Below are positions 17,401 to 26,783 of a stretch of 64,000 nucleotides of DNA, one piece after another. The stretch comes from Deltaproteobacteria bacterium (GTDB lineage Bacteria; Bdellovibrionota; JACOXK01): NCBI GenBank assembly GCA_016186995.1, contig JACPKQ010000007.1:62001-126000 (forward strand), read 5' to 3'. Positions within the stretch are counted from its first letter, which is position 1, and every line of letters begins with the position of its first letter. A program made the translations under genes and the position numbers. The notes beneath the pieces are model-generated. The model worked only from the letters and a program-made list of their open reading frames with translations. It ran no database searches and was not told where the DNA came from.

Positions 17401-19632
17401 TGTTGCATAAGAATGCGTAGCAACTTTGCCAGCACGGACCGAGTAATGAACAATTTTTTCAGGAATTTTAGCATGAAAAAAATGGTGAGCTAGTTTGTAA
17501 ATGGCAAGGGGTCGATCTTTGTCTGCACTTTTTTCGATGGCAGTGCCCACAAGCTTGTGAATATGTTTCTTTTGTTCGTCTGGAACTTCTTGATAAATAG
17601 CTTCCTGAATACGGTCGTGAAGAAAATTATAAGTTCCCATATGAAATAGCGATTCTTCTATGAGTTGTGCTTTTTTGGCTTCTTCTAAAGAGTGGTGCAC
17701 CTCCAGCGGATTGGGATAAACATGCATGAGGAGGTCTTGTGTCCACTCCTCTCCGATTGCAGAAGCAATTCTGAGAATTTTCTTAGTGACAGGAGTCACT
17801 CGTTTTAATCGTTCGATAAAGAAACTAAGAATCTCTTCCGGAAACGGAGTCTTAAGAAGTTGTATCTTATTGAGCTGCCATTTATTTTCCTTGAGATAGA
17901 GAATTTCTTTCTCAAATAGCGTCCTGAATATCTGGGTAATATACAAAGGATTTCCTTCACTTCGAGAGTAGATATGTTTTCCAAGCTCCTCTACCCAAGA
18001 GGTTTGGGTCATTAAAATCTCATGACAAAGCTCAACAATATCATTTTCTTTCAAAGGAGAGAGCTTTATTTCCATTGTTTTTTCAAACTTTTTAAACTCT
18101 TGTGAAAATGATTCTAACCATTCTGGCGCTTCTGAGGGACGGTAAGTGATCATAAGTTGAATCGGGGTGTGATCAACAGAAGATACTGTTTTCCGAAGCA
18201 TCTGAAGTGTTTCATGGTCTACGCCGTGAAGATCATCGAGAAACAGAATGAGAGGATGGACAGAAGCTATAGCTTTCCACAAGGAATTAACACAGTTAAA
18301 AAGACGTTCTCTCGCTCTTTCTGGAGAAAGAGGGGAAATGGGAACAGTTGTTTCATTACATATCAGTTTGAGTTCAGGAACAAATTCCAAAACAACTTCC
18401 AACAAATCTTCGAGCTCATCTTCTATTGCTTTTTTAATCTGATCTCGGGTTTTTTTAGAAAAGTTTGCATAAAGTTGAACATACTCTCGTATTGCTTGCT
18501 GTATCGGTGCATAAGGAAAACGTGTTAATAAAACATGTCCTTTCCCAGAAATAATAATACATTGGGAAAGCGTAGCATAAGAACGAAGTTCATTTAAAAT
18601 TCGTGTTTTACCAATGCCAGCCTCTCCAAGGAGAAACGTGACACTTCCTTTGTTTTGCTTGAGTTGATTCACTTGTGAACGTAGCGTATTTATAACATTC
18701 TTCCTACCCATAAGGGGTAGCTCATGCATTAATTTTCCTGTTCGATCCACTTTTCCAAGAGGAAAGTTTTCCATACTTCTTCCTTCCTTCAACTTCTGAA
18801 AAACAATCTTTAAATCATGAATGAGACCTTCTCCAGTTTGATAGCGTTCTGAAGGGTCTTTAGAAAGGAGTTTAAAAACTATTTTTTCGAGTATTTCAGG
18901 AACTTGCTTATTTTTTTGTTGAGTCAGTGAGGGTGGTTGTTTGGTTAAATGATCATGGATAAGCACACCTGCATCTTGAGACTGAAAAGGAGGGGCACCG
19001 CTGAGAAATTCATACAAAATAACTCCAAGCGAATAAAGATCTGAACGAACATCACTGATGTGCCGGAAAAGTCCTGTCTGCTCTGGAGGGATATAGGCAA
19101 GAGAACCAACGAGTGCCTCTTTTTCAAAATAATCATCAATGGTGAGAAGTCTGGCCAAGCCAAAGTCTAAAATTTTTATATTTCCCTTTGAATCAAAAAT
19201 AATGTTTTCAGGTTTAAGATCGCGATGAATAATAAGATTCTGATGGAGATAATTAATAATTTCTATGAGATCAATGGTCCATTTGATGGATTCTTCTATA
19301 CTTATCTTATGTCTACTTAAGATTTCCCGGAGTGTGAGCCCCTCAATATATTCTGTAACAAAATAAAGGCAATCTTGAACCTCTCCAAGATCTAATATTT
19401 TGACGACACCGGGATGAGAGAGTTTAAGAAGAATGTGCATTTCTTCTTTCAACCGAAAGACATTTTTCTCCCCCTGATGCTTAAGATCAAGATATTTTAA
19501 AATGACCTTGTTTTCAGTTTTAAGATCTGTGGCCAAGTATACAAAACTCCCCCCCGACTCTTGAAGAAGCTTTTCTAAAGAATATCGATTATCAATAATA
19601 TGATTTTTCTTTAAAGCCTGCACCTTCGCCAT
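14485..19632 (-). CDS. Giant hybrid Ser/Thr kinase-AAA-TPR-GAF-histidine kinase
   Basis: 1715 residues. Order: Ser/Thr kinase (about 15-275; Lys46, HRDLKPEN at 136-143, DFG at 156-158); AAA/NACHT-like ATPase (Walker A GEAGIGKT near 335, Walker B LILFLDD); a long TPR region (about 740-1200); GAF (about 1290-1430); HisKA with CSHNLKNPL; HATPase_c with VIENLLINALKF, DTGQGI and GSGLGLFLCKRI. Starts at ATG with an AAGGAAAG site. This architecture is known from cyanobacteria (HstK-type) and myxobacteria. Both kinase modules keep their catalytic residues. The partner and signal are unknown. Confidence 0.93.
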   Translation of the reverse strand: MAKVQALKKNHIIDNRYSLEKLLQESGGSFVYLATDLKTENKVILKYLDLKHQGEKNVFRLKEEMHILLKLSHPGVVKILDLGEVQDCLYFVTEYIEGLTLREILSRHKISIEESIKWTIDLIEIINYLHQNLIIHRDLKPENIIFDSKGNIKILDFGLARLLTIDDYFEKEALVGSLAYIPPEQTGLFRHISDVRSDLYSLGVILYEFLSGAPPFQSQDAGVLIHDHLTKQPPSLTQQKNKQVPEILEKIVFKLLSKDPSERYQTGEGLIHDLKIVFQKLKEGRSMENFPLGKVDRTGKLMHELPLMGRKNVINTLRSQVNQLKQNKGSVTFLLGEAGIGKTRILNELRSYATLSQCIIISGKGHVLLTRFPYAPIQQAIREYVQLYANFSKKTRDQIKKAIEDELEDLLEVVLEFVPELKLICNETTVPISPLSPERARERLFNCVNSLWKAIASVHPLILFLDDLHGVDHETLQMLRKTVSSVDHTPIQLMITYRPSEAPEWLESFSQEFKKFEKTMEIKLSPLKENDIVELCHEILMTQTSWVEELGKHIYSRSEGNPLYITQIFRTLFEKEILYLKENKWQLNKIQLLKTPFPEEILSFFIERLKRVTPVTKKILRIASAIGEEWTQDLLMHVYPNPLEVHHSLEEAKKAQLIEESLFHMGTYNFLHDRIQEAIYQEVPDEQKKHIHKLVGTAIEKSADKDRPLAIYKLAHHFFHAKIPEKIVHYSVRAGKVATHSYATQEALVFFNRALTFMRSDEFVLKDEVLEEKADINLLIGNYSDAEKIYSDLLLKKVSVLDKCRLYRKRGDLFFRKGAYEKSIENAEKALQFLGARMPSSTPGLVLAFLKTFMMRFFHRRFPRYFFGRKKHSKQAKIFQEQNRIHRALSLTYWFVTPIKGFLSCQRYLNVADDVGQEKEVAQASSIYSVYLAVTPFKKRALHYARKALAIHIKNADVFGVAQTHSCMGIFYYHNGYPDKAIECTEKAIEGCEKIGDAWELSNAIGFKALCWWIKGDLRKALENFKIAFNIATEVQDISFRTKILPWIGLLEALRGNKEKAFKCIHQTLKMIDEIKDVIGQIILYDTAAAVYLLFHNFEKAIEYGEKATGLIKKFKIRIGYVQGAPLTLAEAYLEKWKEKKDKELKKKVWKMGKQILKVQRYPNHGGWALRVYGDICTAFGKHAQAKRVYKKSIESLHKLGAKNLLGQTYFSYAELLLAQAESNAIHYLYLAKDIFEECDDQYHLNLLCSKYQQLIQRKDMQLEKVKRNRRLETIIKVSNYLSSIRHLPTLLSSVMESLIELFGGERGFIMLKDNDGKLQIRISRHVDTSQVSGDEFSLSQKILQKVYKEAKGIVVIDAQTDPQFKTSKSVTKYGLRSVLCVPLKVEKETLGIIYIDNRIITNLFTKDDLEILNVFATQVAIAIQNSLAFNELDQLRRSLEEKVNLRTQELTKTHEVIQEKMEELKQAYEKLKTLTNLKDVFFGLCSHNLKNPLMIIQHCIESFSTMPARHHGKFLDIISRQTQRMTRLTEQFLNISQLDSEKFSLQYKNVFLKELIRNVFEDTKIIAQSRGIHINLKIEDLVENMTCDPDRIREVIENLLINALKFTSLGGTITLKARAIKENGEEFVEVSVTDTGQGISQEKISHIFDRFQTPEMPVEKSEKGSGLGLFLCKRIVALHGGNICVKSVYGKGSTFTFRIPRKRIIKEEQLKKAA

Positions 19633-19773
19633 TTAATTCTTTCCTTAGCTAAATGAATAAATGATAAGAAATATGAGGATATTCCACTCTTGCTACTATT
19701 TTATCATATAAAAACCAGTCGTGCTAAAATAACTTAAGAGTTTGATTTTATTACTATAAATTTATCATAGGAA

Positions 19774-20460
19774 CTACTCTTTTTGGAATGAGACAAAAAT
19801 ATTGTCATTCAAGAGGATGTTAAACGAATCTAAACGGTTGATAAATACTTGTGTTTCTTTATCTTTCGAAATCGATTTTAGATAAGTAATTATTTTTTTT
19901 ACGCAGCATAGTAGCACATAGCGATACATAGAAGGTTTGATTTTTATGGAATGAACTTTATTAAGGGAGAGCCCATATTTTTTTGCAAAAGAAATGAGAA
20001 ATGAGAGGTTGATAGGAGACATATGCACATGCTCACCCTCAGAAGGCATTTTTACGAAGTGTGGAAATCCTCTGTATGTACCCATTGTAAAAAAACGCAT
20101 TCTACTTTTGATATTGAGAGGATTAGGTGTAGAAACTAACAAAACTCCCTTTTTTCTTAATATCCTATGAAATTCTCGCAATACATGATGCTCATTTTCT
20201 ATATGCTCAAGGCCCTCTAGACATGCGATATAGTCAAACGAATTATCATCATAGGGAAGAGATTTATTTAAATCTACACTTTTGAAATTTCGAGAAAAAC
20301 ACGGAGTTGCTGGATCCATATCAGCAGCATAATAGTGCCAAGCATCATCCTTTAATTCATTATAAAGCCAGCCATTACCACATGGAATATCCAGTATTTT
20401 CCCAGGTTGAGCATTGCTTAGCAAAAAGGAAATGATGCTTTGTTTCAGATTGGCTTGCAT
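19774..20460 (-). CDS. Class I SAM-dependent methyltransferase
   Basis: 228 residues. Motif I is LDIPCGNGWLYNEL, followed by an acidic loop (AADMDPA), LPYDDNSFDYIACLEGLEHIE (motif IV) and an FHRILRKKGVLLVSTPNP strand. This resembles methyltransferases of the Methyltransf_11/23 group, often linked to polysaccharide or lipid modification; no substrate can be assigned. It is divergent from the HEAT-repeat gene with start codons about 100 bases apart. Confidence 0.85.
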   Translation of the reverse strand: MQANLKQSIISFLLSNAQPGKILDIPCGNGWLYNELKDDAWHYYAADMDPATPCFSRNFKSVDLNKSLPYDDNSFDYIACLEGLEHIENEHHVLREFHRILRKKGVLLVSTPNPLNIKSRMRFFTMGTYRGFPHFVKMPSEGEHVHMSPINLSFLISFAKKYGLSLNKVHSIKIKPSMYRYVLLCCVKKIITYLKSISKDKETQVFINRLDSFNILLNDNIFVSFQKE

Positions 20461-20560
20461 GTCAAGGTATACTGGTAATTTATTGGAATTACACCGTCAA
20501 GATGCCATCACTCAATATTTTTTTGTACCTTCCGATATGACTATAAAAGGAGATAACTCT

Positions 20561-21766
20561 ATGCGACGAATCCACACAGTAAAGATCATAATGATAGTTT
20601 TCGCTGTTCTCACGAGTATAAATCTGCCAGAACTTACAGCTCAAGATAACAGAAAAGTTGATGAACTTATCAAACAATTAAATAGCCCGGATCCAAAGGT
20701 AAGAGAAACAGCAGCATGGGACCTTGCCTTTACGCAACCTCTTCCAGAAAAATCCGCGTATCCTCTTATTCAAATTTTTAAGAACGACAATAATCCAAAA
20801 GTAAGAATTGCTGCGGCTTCTGCCCTTGCATATTTAAAGAGTACTGCTCAAGAAACAATTCCTCTTTTTATGAAAACTCTCAAAGAAGAGACTCACGACG
20901 AAGTGAGGGCAAGTGCAGCTCAGGCTCTTGGCTATTTAGGTCCGGTTGCTAAAGACGCCATTCCTTTGTTGATCATAACTCTAAACGATAAAAATAAACA
21001 AGTAAGAAAGAATGCAGCTTATGCTCTTGGGAATATGGGCGCATTAGCTCAAGAAGCAATTCCTCAGCTCATCGAGGTCCTTAGGGATGATGATGCCTTT
21101 GTGAGATTCAATGCTGCAGAAGCGCTCGCGCGTATGAGTAGGGATGTTAAAACGATCATTCCTCTTCTTGTTAAGAAACTTGAGCAGGGTGATCGACGTT
21201 ATACATTGGGTATTATAAAAGTTATTGATAATTCGGATAAGCAGCTTGGTAAGCCAGCCGTCCCTGAGCTGCTTAAATTGTTAAAGGATAGTGATCAAAA
21301 TGTCAGAAGAGAAGCTGCCGGAGCAATCGTCAGAACAGGCACGACCCCTCAAGAAGCCCTTCCTCCACTGATTGAAGCACTTCAACATCAGGATGGGGGT
21401 GAGAGATCTGGGGCGCTGTCTTCTCTAGCCTTCTTTGAAGGTAAGAAGAACTCAGAAGCAATCACTCCTCATCTCATAAGCGCTCTAAAAGATAAAGACT
21501 GGCGTGTCATTCTAACCGCTGGAATCACACTGTCTTGGCGTGGTAAGAAAGATCCTAAAGTTGTGATGCCTTATCTTATCGAGGCGTTAGCGAAAAGCGA
21601 GTCTGCTTATGTCAGAAAAGGCGTGGCAGAGGCGCTTGGAACAATGGGGGCACAAGCTAAAGATGCCGTACCTGCCCTTAAAAAAGCGGAAAAAGATCAA
21701 GATAAGAATGTCAGAGAGTCTGCAACGAGAGCTATTTCTTCTATTAATTCAAAACTGGGTAAATAA
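20561..21766 (+). CDS. Secreted HEAT-repeat protein
   Basis: 401 residues from the ATG after AAAAGGAGATAACTCT; the frame stays open 49 codons upstream but without a ribosome site. A signal peptide ends near LTAQ (residue 27). The remainder is about nine HEAT/PBS-lyase-type repeats of roughly 37 residues with recurring P-x-L-I-x-x-L and VRxxAAxALG signatures. Such arrays form a solenoid for protein binding. Function is probably scaffolding in the periplasm. Confidence 0.88.
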   Translation: MRRIHTVKIIMIVFAVLTSINLPELTAQDNRKVDELIKQLNSPDPKVRETAAWDLAFTQPLPEKSAYPLIQIFKNDNNPKVRIAAASALAYLKSTAQETIPLFMKTLKEETHDEVRASAAQALGYLGPVAKDAIPLLIITLNDKNKQVRKNAAYALGNMGALAQEAIPQLIEVLRDDDAFVRFNAAEALARMSRDVKTIIPLLVKKLEQGDRRYTLGIIKVIDNSDKQLGKPAVPELLKLLKDSDQNVRREAAGAIVRTGTTPQEALPPLIEALQHQDGGERSGALSSLAFFEGKKNSEAITPHLISALKDKDWRVILTAGITLSWRGKKDPKVVMPYLIEALAKSESAYVRKGVAEALGTMGAQAKDAVPALKKAEKDQDKNVRESATRAISSINSKLGK

Positions 21767-21772
21767 CATGTG

Positions 21773-21793
21773 AAGTTTTTATGAACTTTTTTT
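21773..21793 (+). terminator. Weak intrinsic terminator after the HEAT gene
   Basis: AAGTT/AACTT form a 5-bp stem with a 6-base loop followed by a run of T. It reaches the 3' end of the convergent malic enzyme gene. Confidence 0.3.
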
Positions 21794-24077
21794 ATTTATC
21801 TTTAGCTTCAACAACTGTTATGGCTGTCATATTCACAATGTCTGTGACAGAACAATTGTGTTGTAATACGTGAACAGGCTTTTTCATTCCAAGTAAAATG
21901 GGTCCTACAACCTCAGCCTGTCCAATAGATTTCATCAGTTTATAACTGATATTCCCAGACTGGAGATCTGGAAATATTAAAACGTTGGCGCCATTTCTGA
22001 GTTCTGAAAATGAAAACGACATGTTGATAAGTTCTGGTAAAACAGCAACATCTGCTTGAATTTCTCCATCAACAACAATATTGGGTTTTTTGCTTCTCAC
22101 AATGTCTACTGCTTTTTTAACCTTATCAACTAAAGGGTGTTTTGCAGAACCAAAGTTTGAAAAAGAAAGCATGGCAATTCGAGGCTCAACATCAAAAGAA
22201 TGAACACGATTTGCAGTGCTGATGGCAATCTCAGCTAATTGTTCGGAGGTGGGTTCAATATTTACTGTTGTATCAGCAAAAAAGAAAACGCCTTTTTCTG
22301 TTAACACCACAAAAAGACCAGCGACAACATGGACTTCTTTTTTCATGCCTACAATTTCAAGAGCCGGTCGAATTGTTTCTGGGTAGCTTGTTGTGACCCC
22401 ACTTACAAGGCCGTCTGCAGAGCCCTCTCTGACCATCATGCAACCCACATGTATGGGAGAAGTAAGCATGGTATGTTCCGCCTTTTCAAGGGTCATGCCT
22501 TTTCTTTTTCGAAGTTGATAGTACTTTTCTATATAAGATTGAAGTTTTGGGTGATTGGGTGGAAAAATAATTTCAGCTTTTCGTAAATCATAATGATTTT
22601 CTTTTTCAATTTTTTGGATGATTTCTTTTTTTCCTAATAATACAGGTGTTGCAATGCCTTCTTCTATAATAATTTGGGCTGCTCGAATTACTTTTTTGTT
22701 ATGTCCTTCAGGAAGCACAATACGCTTAAGATCGTTTTGTTTTTTGATAGGAAGATGGCCGACTCCACCCCGTGCTTTATTAATGACATCTCTCATAAAA
22801 CCACGTGAACGTCCTAAAAGTTTATCGAGTGATTGTCTGTAAGCCTCTAAATCTTTGATGGGTTTTCGGGCAACACCTGTTTCCATAGCTGCTTTGGCAA
22901 CTGCAGGAGCTACCCAGAGAAGTGCTCTGTAATCAAAGGGTTTTGGAATGATATAGTCAGATCCAAACTTGATTGAAATATTTCCATAAACTTTACGTAC
23001 AGATTCTGGCACAGCTTCACGTGCTAAACTTGATAAAGCCTTGGCTGCTGCAATTTTCATTTTTTCATTAACCGTCTGGGCTCCTACATCGAGAGCTCCT
23101 CGAAAAATAAAAGGGAATCCAAGAACATTATTCACTTGATTGGGGTAATCTGACCTGCCTGTGGCAATAATGGCATCTTTTCTAACAGATTGAACTTCCT
23201 GAGGTGTAATTTCAGGATCAGGGTTGGCTAAGGCAAAAATAATTGGATTTTGTGCCATATTTTTAACCCAAGCTTTTTTTAAAGCCCCTTTGGCAGAGAG
23301 CCCTACAAATACATCCGCTTTTTTAAGTGCTTCTTCTAGTGTTCTTAATTTTGTTTTTTGTGCAAACTGTTCTTTATAGGAGTTCATCCGTTCTGTTCTT
23401 CCTTGATAAATAACCCCTGCTGTATCTATCATTGTAATATTTTTTTTCATAACTCCTAAAGAAACAAAAAAGTTTGCACAGGAAATAGCTGAAGCGCCTG
23501 CTCCGTTAAAAACAATTTTAATTTTTTTTATATTCTTTTTTGTTAAGTGAGTTGCATTTAAAAGAGCAGCCCCCGTGATAATGGCAGTTCCATGTTGATC
23601 ATCATGAAAAACAGGAATTTTCATTGTTTTTCGAAGTTCTTCTTCGATGTAAAAGCAATCCGGGCTTCGGATATCTTCAAGATTGATTCCACCAAAGGTA
23701 GGCTCCAATGCTTGAACCGCGCGAACAACTTCTTTTGGATCAAGGGCGTTGAGTTCAATATCAAAAACATCAATGTCTGCAAATTTTTTAAATAAAACAC
23801 CCTTGCCTTCCATAACAGGTTTGGCAGCCAAGGGGCCTATGTTACCTAACCCCAAAACCGCTGTTCCGTTTGTTACCACAGCGACTAAATTTCCTTTGGC
23901 AGTGTAAGTGTAGGCTTTGGAAGGAACACGTTGAATTTCTAAGCATGGTTCTGCTACACCAGGGCTGTAGGCAAGAGATAAATCACGTTGTGTTTCACAC
24001 GGCTTTGTGGACACAACCTGAATTTTTCCTTTTCGTCCTCGTGAGTGGTATTCAAGAGCCTCTTTTTTTCGTCTCAT
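21792..24077 (-). CDS. maeB: NADP-dependent malic enzyme with phosphotransacetylase domain
   Basis: 761 residues, the usual length for MaeB-type enzymes. Residues 1-420 are the malic enzyme (malate to pyruvate, CO2 and NADPH), with [14 protein letters not shown], the [19 protein letters not shown] segment and a dinucleotide-binding [15 protein letters not shown]. Residues about 425-755 are a phosphate acetyltransferase-like domain ([16 protein letters not shown]), which in MaeB proteins is regulatory and responds to acetyl-CoA. A GGAGA site precedes the ATG. An FNR/CRP-like site lies about 62 bases upstream. Confidence 0.95.
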   Translation of the reverse strand: MRRKKEALEYHSRGRKGKIQVVSTKPCETQRDLSLAYSPGVAEPCLEIQRVPSKAYTYTAKGNLVAVVTNGTAVLGLGNIGPLAAKPVMEGKGVLFKKFADIDVFDIELNALDPKEVVRAVQALEPTFGGINLEDIRSPDCFYIEEELRKTMKIPVFHDDQHGTAIITGAALLNATHLTKKNIKKIKIVFNGAGASAISCANFFVSLGVMKKNITMIDTAGVIYQGRTERMNSYKEQFAQKTKLRTLEEALKKADVFVGLSAKGALKKAWVKNMAQNPIIFALANPDPEITPQEVQSVRKDAIIATGRSDYPNQVNNVLGFPFIFRGALDVGAQTVNEKMKIAAAKALSSLAREAVPESVRKVYGNISIKFGSDYIIPKPFDYRALLWVAPAVAKAAMETGVARKPIKDLEAYRQSLDKLLGRSRGFMRDVINKARGGVGHLPIKKQNDLKRIVLPEGHNKKVIRAAQIIIEEGIATPVLLGKKEIIQKIEKENHYDLRKAEIIFPPNHPKLQSYIEKYYQLRKRKGMTLEKAEHTMLTSPIHVGCMMVREGSADGLVSGVTTSYPETIRPALEIVGMKKEVHVVAGLFVVLTEKGVFFFADTTVNIEPTSEQLAEIAISTANRVHSFDVEPRIAMLSFSNFGSAKHPLVDKVKKAVDIVRSKKPNIVVDGEIQADVAVLPELINMSFSFSELRNGANVLIFPDLQSGNISYKLMKSIGQAEVVGPILLGMKKPVHVLQHNCSVTDIVNMTAITVVEAKDK

Positions 24078-24138
24078 ATAATTTATCTCCGTGAGTATCT
24101 CAGAAATTCCTCAAAATGAAAATGAGTTGATTTTTAAA

Positions 24139-24156
24139 ATATGATGTAGATCATGT
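24139..24156. promoter_or_regulatory. CRP/FNR-like inverted repeat upstream of maeB
   Basis: ATATGATGTAGATCATGT has the TGA-N6-TCA core with 15 of 18 positions identical to the site at 3834-3851. Both could be bound by one CRP/FNR-family regulator. It also lies just past the stop codon of the MFS gene. Confidence 0.4.
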
Positions 24157-25521
24157 CTGAGGTCCCCCTTCTTCTTTTTCAAAAAAATCTTTAAGAATAA
24201 TCATGGCATTCCAGCCTCGGGCAAGCCCTATAAGAGGGCGTGCTTTAACAACGCTAAAGAAAAGTCGAAGGCTTGAAACTTGATGTTGTACGGCCCTTAC
24301 TTCTTTAAAGTGGTGAAAGAGAAAAATATAAGAAGCAAAACGTAAGATTCCAGAAATAAGAAAAAGTGTCAGTAAATGAAAGCCTTTGATGGTAGGAAGG
24401 TGGGGAATAATAAATCCACCCGATGTACTTCCTATAAAAATGGCGATCCCGTTAATAAGTGTAAAGTAACTGAGGCATCTCATTCTTTTTGGAGGAGTGA
24501 CAGCATCATAAATAAAATTAATAGCACACAAATTAAAACCACCCCACAGAATACCTCCTATAAGCTCAACACAGAAAAGATAATAAAAATGAGGTGAAAC
24601 AAGAACAGCAATGGGAACAAGAGGGATAAGAACGCTTGAAAGTTTTAACATTTTTGCATTGCCTACAAGATCTGCATGCTTGCCCCAAATAGGAAAGGCA
24701 ACAAGCCCTCCAATAACTGCGGCAACTTGAATAATCATGTAAGAGCCGTAACTAAATTTTAAATCTTGTAATAAATAAACAGCATAATAAGGGGCGGAAA
24801 TATAGGTAGCAAGCGTTAAACTTCCAACAAAAAATGTGAATTTTGCAAAATTGCTTTTTCGAAAACTTTTGATAAACATTTTGAAGGTAAATTGATGTTC
24901 TGGATTATAAGTAGTTGGTAAGTCTTTCATCTTTGTAAAATAATAAGCTGAAAAAAAACGGCAGAGGCATCCTAAAGCAAATAAAATAAAAAAAGCTTTT
25001 CCTGTAAACCCGTTTTCAAAGAAGTGAAGGGTCATTCCGCCAAACGCAACTCCACCTAAACCAGCAAGTCCCACAATTTGAGATCGCCAACCAAAATAAA
25101 TACCTCTTTTTTCTGGCGGTAAGTATTCGCTGACAAGGCTTCCCCAAAAAGCGCCTAAAATGTTTGCAAGAATTCTAAATAAAATGGTCAGAACCATAAG
25201 AAAGTAAATAGAGAGAGGAGAAGAAATAAAAATAAGAGAGGCAATAAAGATGAGAAGGCTTCCCTGAAGAATAGAAAAGTTTATGAGTAACTTTTGGCGA
25301 CTTTGTATTTTTTTTGCGATGTTCACAGAAAAAATTTGAGAAAGTGAACCTAATAGATGTGAAAAGGCCACAAGAAAACCAATCTGTAAATTTTTAGCCC
25401 CTAAAAAAAGCGCAAAAGGAATGAGGTAATAATCAAAAATACCAAGCATGACGTTGGCAAAAGCGCCTTCTACCCAGCAAGCCTTAAGACTTTCTTTAAT
25501 TGTGATATTTTTTTTGTGCAT
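24151..25521 (-). CDS. Major facilitator superfamily transporter
   Basis: 456 residues with about 12 hydrophobic segments. Between TM2 and TM3 is a basic loop (KKIQSRQK), and a large basic loop near residue 205 separates the two halves. The family is clear but the substrate is not; the general pattern resembles uncharacterised MFS_1 members. An AAAGGAGG run about 30 bases upstream is too far away to serve its ATG and no start codon joins it in frame. It lies upstream of maeB on the same strand. Confidence 0.8.
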   Translation of the reverse strand: MHKKNITIKESLKACWVEGAFANVMLGIFDYYLIPFALFLGAKNLQIGFLVAFSHLLGSLSQIFSVNIAKKIQSRQKLLINFSILQGSLLIFIASLIFISSPLSIYFLMVLTILFRILANILGAFWGSLVSEYLPPEKRGIYFGWRSQIVGLAGLGGVAFGGMTLHFFENGFTGKAFFILFALGCLCRFFSAYYFTKMKDLPTTYNPEHQFTFKMFIKSFRKSNFAKFTFFVGSLTLATYISAPYYAVYLLQDLKFSYGSYMIIQVAAVIGGLVAFPIWGKHADLVGNAKMLKLSSVLIPLVPIAVLVSPHFYYLFCVELIGGILWGGFNLCAINFIYDAVTPPKRMRCLSYFTLINGIAIFIGSTSGGFIIPHLPTIKGFHLLTLFLISGILRFASYIFLFHHFKEVRAVQHQVSSLRLFFSVVKARPLIGLARGWNAMIILKDFFEKEEGGPQT

Positions 25522-25769
25522 AAAAGTTTAATCCCAATTCTGGCAGGTCCTCCTTTAAATATCGATCTCGGATTTGAGAAGGTCAAGACGCTTTTTGTAA
25601 GGAGTCCGTTCCCTTTTGCATAAAAAGTAGACGTCTTTGTCTAGCTTTTAGATAGGCTTATCTTATTGTTTTCAAAGGAGAAATTCGTGTGACGGAATTG
25701 TGACTAAAATTGAAGAATTTTCATGCGGGAAGATGAAGCTAACCTATTGAAATGATTATTTTTTGACTT
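25522..25769. other. Intergenic region, mostly featureless
   Basis: No open frame with a ribosome site is convincing here. It separates the minus-strand MFS gene from the sigma-54 promoter of the next gene. An orphan AAAGGAGG motif (minus strand, about 25549-25556) and an AAAGGAG followed by GTG-TGA (plus strand, about 25675) lead nowhere. Confidence 0.5.
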
Positions 25770-25785
25770 TGGCATCTGATTTGCA
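25770..25785 (+). promoter_or_regulatory. Sigma-54 promoter (one mismatch)
   Basis: TGGCATCTGATTTGCA differs from TGGCAC-N5-TTGCW only at the sixth base; the GG-to-GC spacing is exactly 10. The predicted start is near 25796. It drives the HEADH lipoprotein gene, with a REP-like element inside the leader. Confidence 0.75.
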
Positions 25786-25803
25786 GTTTTAATGAACTAA
25801 GAC

Positions 25804-25832
25804 TGGATCCTTCGACGAGCTCAGGATGACAG
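25804..25832. repeat. REP-like palindromic fragment
   Basis: The segment reads TGGATCC-TTCGACGAGCTC-AGGATGACAG, with TCCT/AGGA arms. This type of imperfect palindrome recurs in intergenic DNA of many bacteria. Here it lies inside the 5' leader of a gene. Confidence 0.5.
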
Positions 25833-25872
25833 AGAGGGTCGCGGGAATGACATGTCAAAGAAGGCTATGAGA

Positions 25873-26733
25873 ATGGGGTATCGGGTTTACATTCTATTTT
25901 TTTGTTCCTTTTTATTATTGTGGGGGTGTGGTGGTAATACAGATGGGCGAAGCCCATCGAGTGCACATCAACTTTTACCAACAGGAACCGCTCAAGCCCA
26001 CAATTCAAATTGTTTTGTAGAGAACTACAGAGGGTTTGATTTAAGATGTTTAAGTCCGCACAATGCTTCCCAAAGTCTTAAAGACGACATGGTCAAAGAA
26101 TGGCTTGATTTTTTAAGGTTTGACACCCATCAATACGATTTTCTTGGGGCTGAAAAAGATCCGTTTACCTTTGTACTTAATAGAGCTGATATTTTTACCT
26201 ATCTTGCAGATGATGATGTTTATCGAGATATAAAAACCTCCTATTATGACCCGCAAGATTTTTATAGCCACATAGGAAATGCAAGTGGTGTGAATATTTA
26301 TGGATTACAAGAAAAAGTAGTAGGCATTTTTCCACTCGCTTTTTTAGATATTCAATATTGGCAAAGCCCACGTTTTTTAAGTCAGGAATCCATTCAAATA
26401 TTACAAAATAGTTTTTTATTACCCCTTAAGCAAAGTAATGTACATCGTGCTATGGGAGCAGCTCTTTTACTTCATGAAGCAGATCATTCAACGTATGGGC
26501 CACATCAAACCCAGGTAGGATTGAGTGATCCTTATGGACTTCAAATGCAGTATCTTATAGAAGTTGCTTTAAGTGGACATCACCCACTTTTAAATCAGTG
26601 CTTTGATCGAAAGCAGATCATTCAAGAAGCCCTTGTTCTAGGAGATTCAAATATGAATCAACAAGAGTTTGATAATTATCACGCTTCACTTCTTCTACGT
26701 CTTGCTACTTTTTACTCTCAAGCCTGTCCTTAA
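25873..26733 (+). CDS. Lipoprotein with HExxH zinc motif (HEADH)
   Basis: 286 residues if started at the ATG 8 bases after AAGAAGG; in-frame ATGs at 25852 and 25867 are alternatives. A lipobox (LLWGC) puts the lipidated Cys at residue 19. The only recognisable motif is LLLHEADHSTYGPH, with H201, E202 and H205 as in zincin metallopeptidases; a third ligand is not evident. It shares an N-terminal lipobox, HExxH motif and sigma-54 promoter with the genes at 39321 and 53081. Peptidase activity is inferred. Confidence 0.75.
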   Translation: MGYRVYILFFCSFLLLWGCGGNTDGRSPSSAHQLLPTGTAQAHNSNCFVENYRGFDLRCLSPHNASQSLKDDMVKEWLDFLRFDTHQYDFLGAEKDPFTFVLNRADIFTYLADDDVYRDIKTSYYDPQDFYSHIGNASGVNIYGLQEKVVGIFPLAFLDIQYWQSPRFLSQESIQILQNSFLLPLKQSNVHRAMGAALLLHEADHSTYGPHQTQVGLSDPYGLQMQYLIEVALSGHHPLLNQCFDRKQIIQEALVLGDSNMNQQEFDNYHASLLLRLATFYSQACP

Positions 26734-26783
26734 AATATTTTTTCTTGCATCCTACTCCTTTTTCCTATTAGTCTGGTGAGGCT

